From Amoebidium appalachense (taxonomy: Eukaryota; Ichthyosporea): a stretch of 64,000 bases of DNA. A program made the position numbers and the translations under genes. Positions 1-57,997 of the stretch are shown here, in pieces. The notes under the pieces are model-generated. The model was not told where the DNA came from, made no database searches, and saw only the letters and a program-made list of their open reading frames with translations. Where the stretch lies: the NCBI GenBank assembly GCA_963693365.1, contig CAVNZM010000001.1:14756001-14820000 (forward strand), read 5' to 3'. Within the stretch, counting starts at the first letter, position 1; each line of letters starts with the position of its first letter.

Positions 1-531
1 CTTGGATGGGGCCAGGAGGGCGGCGGGGGTGAACTTATACAGGTCGACGAAACGATTGGCGCGCAAATCTGCCAGCACATCCGCGGGGGGAAGCGGGAGT
101 GTGCCCGGCTGAATGTCGCCAGTGTTCTCACCTGTGATGGGGGGCGCGGGCAGGGCAGGTAGGTCTAGGTCAGGGCTGAGATGCAGCCCCGGGGAAACCT
201 CCCCGGGTGCGGAGGGCGCGGCGGGGGGTGCGGGAGGGTCGCGGTTGGTGAGAGCAGCCAGGACGCCAGCCATCTGGGTGCTGATGGCGGTGAGGGCGGC
301 AAGGACGGCGTCTTGAGAAGTCATCTGCGGGGACGGCGGGGCCTGAGGGGGGACTTCAGGAGTGGAGGGGAGAGTAGCCGGCGGGTCCGGGTCCGTGGTG
401 GTATGGGCCGCTGGAGGCGCGTCAGTGTCCGCGGGAGCGTTGGTCAGCCTGTGGCGGAGGTCGCTGCGGGTCAGGCGCTTAGGTGCCGCGGCAGGGGCGG
501 GGGCTGAGGCCTGGCGCTTTTTCGGCGGCAT
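1..531 (-). CDS. N-terminal part of an unidentified Pro/Ala-rich protein, possibly a retroelement ORF (runs off the window)
   Basis: An uninterrupted frame runs from an ATG at 531 (minus) to the window edge, 177 codons with no stop. It begins MPPKKRQASAPAP, a basic start followed by a low-complexity Pro/Ala/Thr stretch of about 70 residues. A more ordinary segment follows, and the visible part ends in ADVLADLRANRFVDLYKF. I do not recognise a family. A disordered N-terminus followed by a short 'FVDL'-type helix resembles the start of gag-like or ORF1 proteins of LTR/DIRS-type elements, but this is inference. A TATA box and duplicated CCAAT-like units lie upstream in the right orientation, so the start is plausible. 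It could also be the first exon of a host gene, and splicing cannot be judged. Confidence 0.45.
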   Translation of the reverse strand, partial: MPPKKRQASAPAPAAAPKRLTRSDLRHRLTNAPADTDAPPAAHTTTDPDPPATLPSTPEVPPQAPPSPQMTSQDAVLAALTAISTQMAGVLAALTNRDPPAPPAAPSAPGEVSPGLHLSPDLDLPALPAPPITGENTGDIQPGTLPLPPADVLADLRANRFVDLYKFTPAALLAPSK

Positions 532-647
532 GCTGACCGGCGTAGGGAAAGATAGGGAGAATGAAAAGAAAATATAGCTGTAAAGCTGTAGGTGCTAAAC
601 ACAGAAGATGTGTTTGTTGCTTGCTGATCTGCTAAAAAACTGTCGTG

Positions 648-756
648 CTTATATACCTAAGGCTACCGAACTGAACCAATCAAAATCGATCTAGTGTTAT
701 GTGGAATCTGATCCTGAGCCAATCAAACTTGGTCTAGTGATCTGTGGAATCTGATG
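648..756 (-). promoter_or_regulatory. TATA box plus tandem 43-bp CCAAT-box repeat upstream of the left-edge ORF
   Basis: On the minus strand TATATAAG lies at 655-648, about 117 nt upstream of the ATG at 531. Immediately further upstream two 43-bp units (671-713 and 714-756) repeat with a few mismatches. Each contains CCAATCAAA, a TCTAGTG core and TGTGGAATCTGAT. The pairing of TATA with a duplicated CCAAT-like block looks like a core promoter with duplicated enhancer units, as in LTRs or strong promoters. The function is inferred from position only. Confidence 0.45.
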
Positions 757-960
757 TTTGATCGGCTAATAGGTGCCCGTATGTGGGCCGCCGAACGCGA
801 ACTGCTAAAACATGAAACGAAGCCTGTTGATATTGGACACCCATCCTACGTGTTTACCCAGAAAAATATTTATGTCAATAATTTCCACAAATAAAAACCA
901 TGCCAGATGCACTGCAATCTTTCGTAATATTTATATGTGTGACTTCCACAGATAGCTGCA

Positions 961-1072
961 ATGGCTGCGGCAGAATACAGCAGCCGGACGCCCCCAAACC
1001 CAGTTGCACAAGTTGATGGAAAGTCAGTACCAATACTGCAGCTGCAGCCTGATGCCTTCTGTACTATGCATA
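961..1072 (+). CDS. Possible first coding exon of an unidentified gene
   Basis: ATG at 961 opens 37 codons (MAAAEYSSRTPPNP..., ending ...DAFCTMH) and stops at a consensus-like donor GTACGT at 1073. A CCACAG acceptor sits only 9 nt upstream of the ATG. The peptide is compositionally normal, unlike the repeat-coded frames around it. I could not identify the protein or find convincing downstream exons among the repeats to 11.3 kb, so this may be an isolated or decayed exon. On the minus strand the same region has no plausible coding alternative. Confidence 0.3.
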
Positions 1073-1211
1073 GTACGTCTGACAGCACCCCATCGAATTT
1101 GACCCTCACCTCCCAACCGCCCTCTCCCCCCCTCCCCCTCCCCCCACCTTCGAAAAGTTCGGCCTCATCCCCCCCTCCTCCCCAGTTGCTTTTCTCCCCA
1201 ACCTGCATCCA

Positions 1212-1258
<47 letters not shown>

Positions 1259-2610
1259 ACCACCACCACCACCACCACCACCACCACCGCCACCACACAC
1301 ACACACACACACACCCCACCCTCCTTTCTCCCCCAAGTTGCATCCCCTTATCCAGGACCTCCACACCCCGTCACCACAAATACACATTTACTTTGCACAA
1401 AAGCCAGGTGACCCTCCACCGGTGAGGCTGGGGTGTAAAGCCTGGGCGGCGTATACTAGTAGTTAGGATTGGTAACGCCGTGTTAGCTTAATTAGCTGAT
1501 TGCACCTTCAACCTTCAACACCCTAACTAGGGTACAGTACGGTAGGCAGTACGGTGCTGTGTGGAAGTCGGTAATTCCTATGAGGTCCCCAGGGGGTTCC
1601 CTCCGGGAGCAAACCGCGAAAAAAAAAAAACCAAAAAAAGCCTGGTAAAACTCCAGGCTCAACCATTTCGTTTAAGAAAGAAGAAAGGAAATTTCAGTAC
1701 AAAGTCTTCTTGATGCAAAGAAGTACTGACACCTTCCTTTGCCATTCCCCCCCCCCCCCCCCCCCCCCCCCCCAGCAGAGCCCGAAAGTTGCTAACAAAT
1801 GTGCCCTGTTTCATGATTGCAATTGTTATAAATTTATCAACCCCCTTCCCCCCCCCCTCCTCCCTATCCCCCCCCCCCCCCCCCCCCCCTCCCCCCCCTC
1901 CACCCCGCCCCACGGCAGCCGCCTCCCACCTCTACCCTCCATATACCCACACAATTGTTGTACATTGTCGATTACTAACCCCTAGTACTCATGTGCCCCT
2001 CTACTCCCTCCGATTTCCGGGCCCTTCCCACCATTTTTACAGCCTCTAAAAGCAAACAAAAAATGTGCTTTTGCCCATACTTCAACCTCTCTTCTTCCAC
2101 CCCGACCCCTGTCGCTCTTCTCCACCAACACTGCCATTTCTCCGCACCTCGCCCATGCAAGTTCGTCTGGGCAGGTTTTCAGGGTCAGATTGTATTCCCT
2201 TTTCCTTTCTCCCCCTCCCCCATACCCCCCCCCCCCCCCCCCCCCCCCGGCCCCTCACCCCCTACCCCTCCGCCCTCATCTTCCCGGATCATTCTCCCCC
2301 CGTCCCCCCCCTCCCCTCCCCTCCCCTCCCCCCACACACACCCACACACCCACCTCCTCCTGCCCCCGAGCGGCCCCTCCACCCTCATCTTCGGATCCCG
2401 CCTCCCTCTCCCTCCCGCCTCCCCCCCCCCCCACCACCACCACCACCACCACCCACCCACCCACCCACCCACAAAAAAAGAATAAAAATAACACACACGC
2501 GCGCGCGCGCGCGCCAGCCGCTATTGATGCCACTTTATCCTCACCCATATATATGACCACGTGACTTGCCCTGCAAACACGACCTACATTTTGCAACTTC
2601 CATATTTGGG
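1073..2610. repeat. Low-complexity C-rich intergenic/intronic DNA
   Basis: The stretch is dominated by C homopolymers (about 1203-1258, 1747-1773, 1869-1889, 2226-2247), (CAC)n at 1259-1288, short (CA)n and (CCCA)n at 2450-2471. An ordinary-sequence patch at about 1430-1630 belongs to a dispersed repeat listed separately. No supported gene was seen. Confidence 0.7.
1432..1625 (-). repeat. Dispersed short repeat (SINE/MITE-like), copy 1
   Basis: Read on the minus strand, this segment shares an ordered series of blocks with 9330-9500 on the plus strand: a TTTG(C/T)TCCCGGAGGGA block, CTACCG/ATTACCG, CCACACA, CACCG, CTAGTTA and a GCCCAGG-type end. The copies are clearly diverged but collinear over about 150-190 bp and lie in opposite orientations about 7.9 kb apart. 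It is probably a small non-autonomous element. No TSD or tail could be established. Confidence 0.4.
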
Positions 2611-2788
2611 CGTCTCAAGCAGGCACGGTCGGACGACCAACCCACGGCCTGTGTTTTGGATTTAAAGAACAATTTCCTGTATCTCGCTGGCAGGCTAGGC
2701 TCGAAAAATTAGAGCACAATGCGGCATAATATTGATAATGTCCCCTCTCCCATCCCGTTCTAACCCTTTCCCCCCCCCCCCTCCCCCC

Positions 2789-2843
<55 letters not shown>

Positions 2844-3800
2844 CCCCCCCCCCCCCCCCCCCCCCCCTCCCCCTCCCTGGCCTCCCCTCTGTCCTCCTCT
2901 CGCGTATACCATCCAAAAGGGTTCTTCATTCGATTAGACCTTCTGTTGACCGTGTGCTATCCCACGCAAATAAGCAGCCCCCCTACCCCCCCCCTCCCCC
3001 TACCCCTCCTTCCTCTCCCCCCGCTTCCCCCCTGGGCCCACACACTTGCTCACACATGCTCTCCCTTCCCCGGCCCTTCCCCTCCTAACCTTCCTCCACC
3101 CCGTTGACAGTGCCATCACCATAATGAGTCCCACCCCTTTTCCCCCACCCACCAAACTTCCGAAGATTTACAGCCTTGTCCCACAATTGAAAACCACAAG
3201 TTCCTCTCTAACAGAATAGTATGTCTCAAGCAGGTACAGGTGGGGCACCAACATAAGGTGTACATGAGTGCAGCTTCTGCACACATGTGTCGCCATCTTG
3301 TGGCCTGTATCGGCAGGCTGGCAGGCTAGGTGCGATAAAACTGTCGCCCCTAAAACCGAATGCAGAAGACAATGAACCCAAAAACTGCTACAGGCTTACC
3401 AGTCGGAAGGAATGGTGCCCTTCCCCCGTCAACTGGTATCCGTTTGTATGAATACCAGACGGTGTGTGTTGCAAGAATTGTGTCACCCGATTCCTTGTGT
3501 TCTCTGTGATTTTGACTATTTTGTATTGCCGTCTCGGTAGGGAGAGAAAGAGGTTTGTGTGCCATGCTCCGTTTTTTTAAAAATTTTGTGTGTGTGCATG
3601 GGGACTTAGCCATTTCGTGCACATGCCCAACCAAGAAGCGGAAAAGGTTTATTCCAAAAAATCCCCTGCGCAAATTTAAAAGTGAAACAAGTACATCGCG
3701 TTGATAGCACCATAAGCATCTCGTAGGCAACAACGCCTGACTCAGCTGCTAACAGCTTGCCAAGAGTTAAAGGCTGTGATAAACGAGTGGCCGTTACGGT

Positions 3801-3832
<32 letters not shown>

Positions 3833-6301
3833 ATCAAAGCCCCTCCCCCCCCCCCCCCCTCCCCCCTCCCCCCCTCCCCCCCCCCCCCCCCCCCCACCCC
3901 AATAAAAAAAACCCAACCCCGATGCTCTCTTCAGTACACCGTTTCTATCCCACGCACATTGCACCCTTCTTCCCCTGACCCATGGGTCCATCGCAAGGGT
4001 TTAACAGCATCACAATATCAAACAGAGGCTGCAGTTAGTCACCAGCAACTGAAATGTCATAATTTATCCCACCAACACATCAAGGATCGACGACATGCAT
4101 ACTTGGACGGTCCGAGTCCGAAGCTTCTTTTCATTATCATCGAGACTCTTCGCCTGTATCTTGTAATGGTTGGCAGGCAGGGTACCTAGTATACAAGATG
4201 GCAAAAAAGATGTGGTTGTAAACAATTTAGCTCGGTTAGCTTCTGACGCTGCATTTCTTTGGATGAATAAACAATATGATAGTCCCCCCCCCCCCCCCCC
4301 CTCCCTCCCTCCCTCCACCCTCTCCCCCCCCCCCCCCCCCCTCCCCCCCCCCCCCCCCCCCAAAAAAGCCCTCCTTTATGAATTTCACAATGATTCAAGC
4401 CTATGCCCATCCCCCTAGTACACCCACCCATTCAATCGCTTAAACTACAGATTTGTCCCACAATCAGCAACCATAAAATCTTACCAACACCGTTCTCTGC
4501 CGTAGCAGGTGCAGTTGGGTGACCAGCTCACAGAACATGCAGTTTTTCTGCAGTCGCTTTAGCCAAACCTGAGGGTCGGAGAGATATGGTCACCCCACAA
4601 CTACATGCTGAAGACCCAACTACAGAGCCAGACAAAAAGGGCTTTAAAGTTATCGCCCAGTCACCTCTCAGATGTAAGCTCCGCTAAATTCGCCTGCATA
4701 ACTCCTGGTGGCCTGATGGTGTTCTAGTTCACTGTGGCATGCTATTCTAAATTAAATCCCGAAACACAGTTTTCCGTGCAGGATACGAAATGGATGTGTG
4801 CCCACCCAGTACTTAGACAGATCGTTCCTCATTCATATCTTAAAGTCTGTGGCCCTTAGAAAATGAAAAAGTGGAAAGTATTCCGGTTGTGTACAGTGAG
4901 CACTCCTGACTATCATACTGTAGATACCATGGTATGTTGAATGAATGAACATCGGGATAACAACCCCCCTCCCCCTCCCCCCCCTCCCCCCCCCCCCCCC
5001 CCCCCCTTTACCCCCCCGCCCCCCACTCTTTCGAACTGAGTCTCATCTTCACAGGCTGAGCACAACGTGCAAGCAGAAGCTGCAGCAGCCCCACCACACG
5101 TGCCACTGCCCTCACTGCCCTCAACAAAACAAGCTTGCCTGACCCTGCTTTCCGAATCGTGCAAAAGCACCAGCGCTCCCCCCCCCCCCCCCCCCAATCT
5201 CCTACACTGTATGATTATGTAATCAACCCCCTCCCCCCCCCCCCCCCCCCCCCCCACCTGCTTGCAAGATTTTGATCCTGTAGTATTTAATCGACACAGA
5301 ACACTTCCCATCAGGAGATTTCGGAGCTTAGACAGCTCACTAGGTTTCAAAAAGGATATCATGTAAAAAGCACAAGCTCGAGCAAGATATATTTATGGTT
5401 TCTAAGTACTATCTTACATACTTTCGGCCTGCCCGTTGTCCTTAAGCAAGTTCTCTGTAAACCCTCCATCTGATTCAACGACCATCCCTGAGTCCGCTCC
5501 AGCTTTCACTGTCTCCCCCCCCCCCCCTCCCCCCACCCCCCTCCCCAAGAAAAAAAAACAGTTTCTGTCTCACCCCAGAAAACTGTTACCGCTATTAGAA
5601 ACGTTTAGCCTAGCGGAACCCAATGGGTCAAGTCAATTTCCTTACGCTGCCCTGAAACTAAATATGGTAAATGGGCAACATGCACACGAAGGGACGTTTT
5701 TCCATTACATTCCCTCAAAAGTAATTTATACAAATGAATCAGTTATTCGTTTGGCACAAAGCCAGGCGAAACACCCGGTCAATACGCAAACAGGGAATGT
5801 TTTATTGCTTTTTTTTACAGCAATAACCACCTGGAGCAAAACAGACGATTGACCCTCCCCCCCCCCCACCCCCCCCCCCCCCCCACCCCCACCCCCCTTC
5901 ACGTGCGTCCTACCCCCTTCCCGAGGTCCCCCCCCCCTCTCCAGGTCCCTCAACACTCCATGCACGAGTAGTACCGTACGGTGCGCGAGCACGTGACTCT
6001 GAGTCAGGAACACGCCCAACCTGTTGACCACATAGCCCCCTTTGGCCTCTAAAATACCGGCACAAACATACAAAGATTTCTGCAACAGCCCCAGGCCATT
6101 CCCATCATCCCCCCTTCCCCTTGCCCCGCCCACTCTCTCCCGGCCCTCTGCCATCCCCACTTCCCCCCCAACCCCCTCCCCCCTTCCCCCCAACCCTTCC
6201 CCCCCCCCCCCACACACACACACTACCACCACACACACACACAAATACACGTACACACGCCCACACTCACCCACCTCTCCCAGCCGCCAGCGCTAGATAG
6301 A

Positions 6302-6956
6302 GCCAACACCCTACTCCCACTCCTATTACCCTCACCAAACCAACGTCTAAAACCTACTGATATATCCCACAATTACAAGTCACAAATAAAGTTTCGGCAT
6401 ACCTGTCGGTCAAACGCAGGTACATTTGGGTGACCAACTGTCAGCATGCGCACATGCAATTGTTGCAGAGTAATAACAATTGCAGATCTTCTGTGAAGGA
6501 CGGGTCCAGAAATTATGGTCGCCCCAAAACAATATGCTAAATCCTTACTAAACAGTCGGTTGTTTGCTCGCAACGAGTGGGAAGAAGTGCTGCGAGCTTG
6601 AGGTTTACCCTAATTACCCTAATTGCTCCTGGTGGTTTCAATATGTGTATTCTTTGTGGCATGCTGGTGTGATGAGGTGCCGGCACTGGGCCAAGGCCAA
6701 CAGCATTTGTACACAACATGTGAAGGCGCATAGCCAAGATTACAGCGATAATATCGAAAACATAGGTTTACATGCAGGGGTTTACATGAGTATGTGCACG
6801 TGGCCTACCAGAGATTGCCCTCTTCCGTGCTCTTCTTTGAAGAATCCAGTTTCGATTGAATAAGTGCTGTAAGCGCCTCATCTAGAAAGTAAGCCTGGTA
6901 GCTCCTGATTATGGTCCCAAATCAATGAAAGAACAATATTGAATCATCCCCCCCAC

Positions 6957-6993
<37 letters not shown>

Positions 6994-7398
6994 CACACAC
7001 ACACCCACACCCACCCAGACACTAGGTAATACCCCTCCTGTCGGCCGTGTAAAACTACTCAAGACGCTTACGCATGCCCCCCTCCATTCCCCCAACCCCG
7101 CTCTCCCCAGTGATCACCACCACCATGATCCCCCCCCCTCCCCCCCCCTCTCCCCCGCCTCTCTTTCCAGGTACCTTCCAACTCTTGACCAGCACTCCGT
7201 GCAGAGGTAGTACCACGTAGTACATAGTCACGTGACTAAGGAACCTAATCAAAGCTGTTGCTCACATAGTCCACCTTGGCCTCTGCAATACCGGCACAAA
7301 CATAAAGGGATTTTTGCAACAGCATTTCTTAAGGCTTCCTCCCCTCCCCCCTCCCCCCTCCCCCTTCCCCCTCCTCCTGCCCTCTCCCATCTCCCCCA

Positions 7399-7442
<44 letters not shown>

Positions 7443-8347
7443 ACGACCCAATGGGCCACCCTACTCCCACTACTGGTGTCCCCGCCCTTCAATGTCGAAG
7501 ATTCACAGAATCGTTCCACAATCATCAACTATCTCCAATAGATGCGACTGTCAGTGTAAAGCAGGTGCATTTGGGTGGCCAACTCTCAGCACATGCAGTT
7601 GTTTGCAACACAGCTTGGTCAAGTTTGGTCTGTATTTGGCTGGCAGGCTGAAATCAGACAACTGGTCACCCCAAAAATATGCCAACACCCTACTCCCACT
7701 CCTATTACCCTCACCAAACCAACGTCTAAAACCTACTGATATATCCCACAATTACAAGTCACAAATAAAGTCTCGGCATACCTGTCGGTCAAACGCAGGT
7801 ACATTTGGGTGACCAACTGTCAGCATGCGCACATGCAATTGTTGCAGAGTAATAACAATTGCAGATCTTCTGTGAAGGACGGGTCCAGAAATTATGGTCG
7901 CCCCAAAACAATATGCTAAATCCTTACTAAACAGTCGGTTGTTTGCTCGCAACGAGTGGGAAGAAGTGCTGCGAGCTTGAGGTTTACCCTAATTACCCTA
8001 ATTGCTCCTGGTGGTTTCAATATGTGTATTCTTTGTGGCATGCTGGTGTGATGAGGTGCCGGCACTGGGCCAAGGCCAACAGCATTTGTACACAACATGT
8101 GAAGGCGCATAGCCAAGATTACAGCGATAATATCGAAAACATAGGTTTACATGCAGGGGTTTACATGAGTATGTGCACGTGGCCTACCAGAGATTGCCCT
8201 CTTCCGTGCTCTTCTTTGAAGAATCCAGTTTCGATTGAATAAGTGCTGTAAGCGCCTCATATAGAAAGTAAGCCTGGTAGCTCCTGATTATGGTCCCAAA
8301 TCAATGAAAGAACAAAATTGAATCATCCCCCCCCCACTCCCCCACCC

Positions 8348-8378
<31 letters not shown>

Positions 8379-8793
8379 ACCCCCCCCCCACACACACACA
8401 CCCACACCCACCCAGACACTAGGTAATACCCCTCCTGTCGGCCGTGTAAAACTACTCAAGACGCTTACGCATGCCCCCCTCCATTCCCCCAACCCCGCTC
8501 TCCCCAGTGATCACCACCACCATGATCCCCCCCTCCCCCCCCCTCTCCCCCGCCTCTCTTTCCAGGTACCTTCCAACTCTTGACCAGCACTCCGTGCAGA
8601 GGTAGTACCACGTAGTACATAGTCACGTGACTAAGGAACCTAATCAAAGCTGTTGCTCACATAGTCCACCTTGGCCTCTGCAATACCGGCACAAACATAA
8701 AGGGATTTTTGCAACAGCATTTCTTAAGGCTTCCTCCCCTCCCCCCTCCCCCCTCCCCCTTCCCCCTCCTCCTGCCCTCTCCCATCTCCCCCA

Positions 8794-8825
<32 letters not shown>

Positions 8826-9063
8826 ACGACCCAATGGGCCACCCTACTCCCACTACTGGTGTCCCCGCCCTTCAATGTCGAAGATTCACAGAATCGTTCC
8901 ACAATCATCAACTATCTCCAATAGATGCGACTGTCAGTGTAAAGCAGGTGCATTTGGGTGGCCAACTCTCAGCACATGCAGTTGTTTGCAACACAGCTTG
9001 GTCAAGTTTGGTCTGTATTTGGCTGGCAGGCTGAAATCAGACAACTGGTCACCCCAAAAATAT
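6302..9063 (+). repeat. Near-perfect 1.38-kb tandem duplication (6302-7680 and 7681-9063)
   Basis: The two units start with GCCAACACCCTACTCCC at 6302 and 7681 (offset 1379) and end at the same CACCCCAAAAATATG text. Only a handful of substitutions are visible, for example AAAGTTTCGG versus AAAGTCTCGG and CATCTAGAAAG versus CATATAGAAAG. The poly-C tracts differ in length, which shifts the offset between 1379 and 1395. The duplication is therefore very recent, or two alleles/units were assembled in tandem. Neither unit codes for a recognisable protein. Confidence 0.9.
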
Positions 9064-9329
9064 GCTTAATCAAACGACAAATATTAAAAACTCCAACCTA
9101 AGTCTCAGAGGACTACATGACGGAAAGGTGCTCACTCTCCATCCTGCCCAATCAATCTTATCTTGTTGAACGAATACATGTAACTTAAGAACTGCTGCAA
9201 GGCTCACCCCGTTTACTCCTTGCGGTGTCAAGCTGTGTAATCCCTGTGGCATGCTGTCTTTTTTGGGGGGTCTCATCGGTATTTTTTATTACGTCGACAT
9301 ACATGTGAATTTTTTTTTATTTTATCACG

Positions 9330-9500
9330 TTTTGTTCCCGGAGGGATTTTCAGGCCCTCTAGGGAAACTACCGTCTACCACACAAGCACCGGCAGTACAC
9401 TAGTTAAGGTGCAGTATCTACGAGTCTCAGCTAAGCTAAACCATCCTTCACAACCTAACTATAAGTGCACACTTTGCCCAGGGCTACTACCCCAGCCACG
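9330..9500 (+). repeat. Dispersed short repeat (SINE/MITE-like), copy 2 (inverted relative to copy 1)
   Basis: It begins with the TTTGTTCCCGGAGGGA block and continues through CTACCGTCTACCACACA, CACCGGCAGTAC, CTAGTTAAGGTG and GCCCAGGGCTACTACC. It matches the reverse complement of 1432-1625. Both copies flank C-rich repeat arrays. Confidence 0.4.
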
Positions 9501-9681
9501 CCGGCAGGAGACATACATGTGAAGGTGTGATGAGTTACACAACGAGGCATAAAATTTGTAGAATTGCTTGCATTGTGTTTTTCTGTTTGATGTTGTGGAA
9601 GTTGAACTCCCGGGAGGGGAGAGGGGGGAGAAAAGGGGGGGGAGGAGGGGGAAGGGGGAGAGAAAAAATGGGAGGAGGGAG

Positions 9682-9712
<31 letters not shown>

Positions 9713-10021
9713 ATGCTTCCTTACGGCAATGATATCCGAAAACAGGTTTGCATGCAGGGGTTTATTGCATTTGTCCACAATTAGTAAAGACTGCATTATT
9801 CCGTGCCCAACCAAGGAGAAACCGATGAAAGTCGTCTTTGAAGAATTTGATGCTGAAAACCTGTCCGTGCTCTTTTTTTATTATAAGTAATCCGTTTTGC
9901 GTTTCACCGATGAGGCCCCGGTAAGCGTTTCATAGAAAGCAAGCGTGGTAGCTCCTGATAGTGTTTTACAGTGGAAAAAACGAAATCGGTATCTCCCCCC
10001 CCCCCCCCCCCCCCCCCCCCT

Positions 10022-10053
<32 letters not shown>

Positions 10054-11290
10054 CCCTCCCCCACTCTAGGTATTACCCCTTCTGTCGACATGTAAAACTA
10101 CCCAAGACACATGCACAAGCCCCCTCGCCCCCCACTTCCTTCCTTTCCTCCCCCTCCCCCCCCCCCCCCCCCCCCCCCCCTCTCCCCCCCCCCCCCCCCT
10201 CTCCCCACACACACACACATACATACCACCACCACCATCCCCCCCCCCCCCCCCCCCCCCCCACCTCCCCCCCCTTCCCCACACCCCGCCTCCCTCTCCA
10301 GGTAACTCACCAGCATTGCATGGAGGGGTAGTACCACATGGTACACATGCACACTACACAAGAACCTTCTCAACCTGTTGATCACAATGTTATAGTCCCC
10401 CTTCCGGCACAAAAATAGAGATTTCTGCAACAGCACCCGAAAGCTTCCTCCCCTCCTTCTCCCTCCCTCCCCCCCCCCCCCCCTCCCCCCCCCCCCCCCC
10501 CTTCCCCCCCCCCCCCCCCCCCCCCCCCCGGCCCTCTCACATCGGCACTTCCCCACCGGTACCCCCCACTCACCCACTTCCCCACCACCATACTCCCACT
10601 CCTAGTATCCCCACCCATTCGATTTCTAACATGAGACTTGCATACAAAATTTCCTCACAATCACCAACTAAAAATCCCCCACAGGCATAACTATCAGTCC
10701 AAAGCAATTACCGTTGGGTGACAGACTGAGCACGTGCAATTCGTTGCACACATGCACTGAGAAATTCTTCGTGCCTGTACTTTGCTGGCAGGGGTTAAAT
10801 ATTTGGTCGCCCCAAAACCATATGCTGAAAAAAATGAATCCTGGTTGTTTGAGGGGTCTGACCCGCAAGTTGCATACTGTGATTTGCATATATTTGCATA
10901 TACTTACATGTTGCTGGTGACCCCTCGCTTGAAGCCGGGTATTTACTGTAACAGACTGTCCTTACTCCGGGAGTAACCATCGGTGCTGTTCATTATTTAC
11001 ATGCACGTCAGGCTGTGACTAGGTGTCGGTACCAAGGCCAGCAAGACTGTCCACTTTCACCCAACGGGGCATACATGCAGCTAGATTACGGCAAATTGAA
11101 GGTGATCTCGAGGTGTCATGCAGGGTATTACATGTATATAATAAAAAGACAACCAATCAGAATAATTGATGAAAACACAAGCGAGGATTTCATGATAGTT
11201 CGGTGGTTCCTGTATTTCCACATCAACCCACCGCATACAGCGACGATGAAACAGCCAAATGAAGCTGCAAGGAAATAAACTACAATGCCG

Positions 11291-11435
11291 AAATTTAATT
11301 GGGGGTGGATATATTGGCACTTTTGCACTGATGGAGCGGGTCAGGTATCGCCCCAGCTCGGCGACAGGCTGTATTGTTCACCCAATACTTAAAACACTAC
11401 CTGTGTGTATCCGTAACACGGGAGCCTCAGTAAGT

Positions 11436-11475
<40 letters not shown>

Positions 11476-11807
11476 AAGCTAGGTTGGGATTGGGGGTTGA
11501 GACATAGTGTTGGGGGCTGGGGAGCGGTTTTCTTTTTGAATCTCAATCAATTTATTTTCACTCAGCATTGGACTTTGGTGTGATGCAATATTCCAACCAT
11601 GTACGTGCACAGCACGTTCATTATCAGCACGCCACCTACTACATTTTGTCATCAGATCCACATAGACTATCTATACATGTTGGGTCTCCGCTTACCTAAT
11701 AGTTGGAGATAACCCCCCCCCCCCCCCCCCCCCCCCCCCACCACACACACACACACACTCACACATGCAACCCGACACACTTGAACGCGAACAACCCCGA
11801 AACTATC
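11291..11807. other. 3' flank of TPP2
   Basis: This is the non-coding gap between the repeat array and the TPP2 stop. It holds a (GT)n tract at 11440-11475 and a C-run at 11714-11739. On the minus strand AATAAA lies at 11556-11551, about 250 nt past the TPP2 stop codon, and is the nearest candidate polyadenylation signal. No other feature was seen. Confidence 0.4.
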
Positions 11808-57563
<45,756 letters not shown>

Positions 57564-57919
57564 ATGCCGCCAGTTTGAAATGGATGTGTTTTCCTTTTTT
57601 TTTTTTTTTTTTTTTTCCCGGTTTGTTTGGTGTAGTCTTTCTGAGATGTTTTTATTTTCAACTGAATTGTTGTTTAGTATGTAATACGATAACGGCTAGT
57701 ATCTCTGTATATAGTTATTTTGGGTGAGTGGTTGCAGATCTGGGTGTCACTGATACGACTTTTTTTTTTTTTTTTTTTTTGGCTTCTTTCAGTTTAACTT
57801 GCGGACATTCCTTATGCCAGTCCCAGGATATGTTGCTTTCACACGTGTTTGTGTCATTGATGAGTCGAGTTTGGTCCCTTCATGTGATTTTTCATTGCGT
57901 TGGGAGTAACTCGTGTGTC

Positions 57920-57951
<32 letters not shown>

Positions 57952-57962
57952 GCGGGGCGGGA

Positions 57963-57997
<35 letters not shown>

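Larger units (their letters stand above)
2610..11290. repeat. Array of a degenerate unnamed repeat family with interspersed poly-C tracts
   Basis: A module recurs at about 2615, 3225, 4500, 6405, 7555, 7785, 8938 and 10700. It consists of a CAGGTGCA-like start, TTGGGTGACCAACT, a CATGCA segment, GGCAGGC and TGGTCACCCCAAAA with ATATGCTGAA-like text. Some or all copies add TCCTGGTGG, TGTGGCATGCTG, CATGCAGGGGTTTACATG, GTAGTACCACGTAGTAC...CACGTGAC and ACCGGCACAAACAT...TTTTGCAACAGC. Each module is separated by C-runs. Identity ranges from nearly perfect (6.3-9.1 kb) to heavily decayed (2.6-5 kb, 9.7-11.3 kb), so the array grew repeatedly. It has no conserved long reading frame, so it looks like a satellite or decayed element. 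No supported genes lie in it. Confidence 0.6.

Noticed and set aside
5436-5852. 138-codon plus-strand frame with some normal-looking sequence
   Set aside because: It begins near a C-run, has no family resemblance, and the same region belongs to the decayed repeat array. Kept only as a possibility.
6605-6624. Telomere-like TTACCCTAATTACCCTAATT (also in the second unit near 7985)
   Set aside because: Only two imperfect units inside the duplicated repeat; not a telomeric array.
6564-8242. Two identical 99-codon plus-strand frames (6564 and 7943)
   Set aside because: They are copies in the recent tandem duplication. Older copies of the same repeat do not keep the frame.
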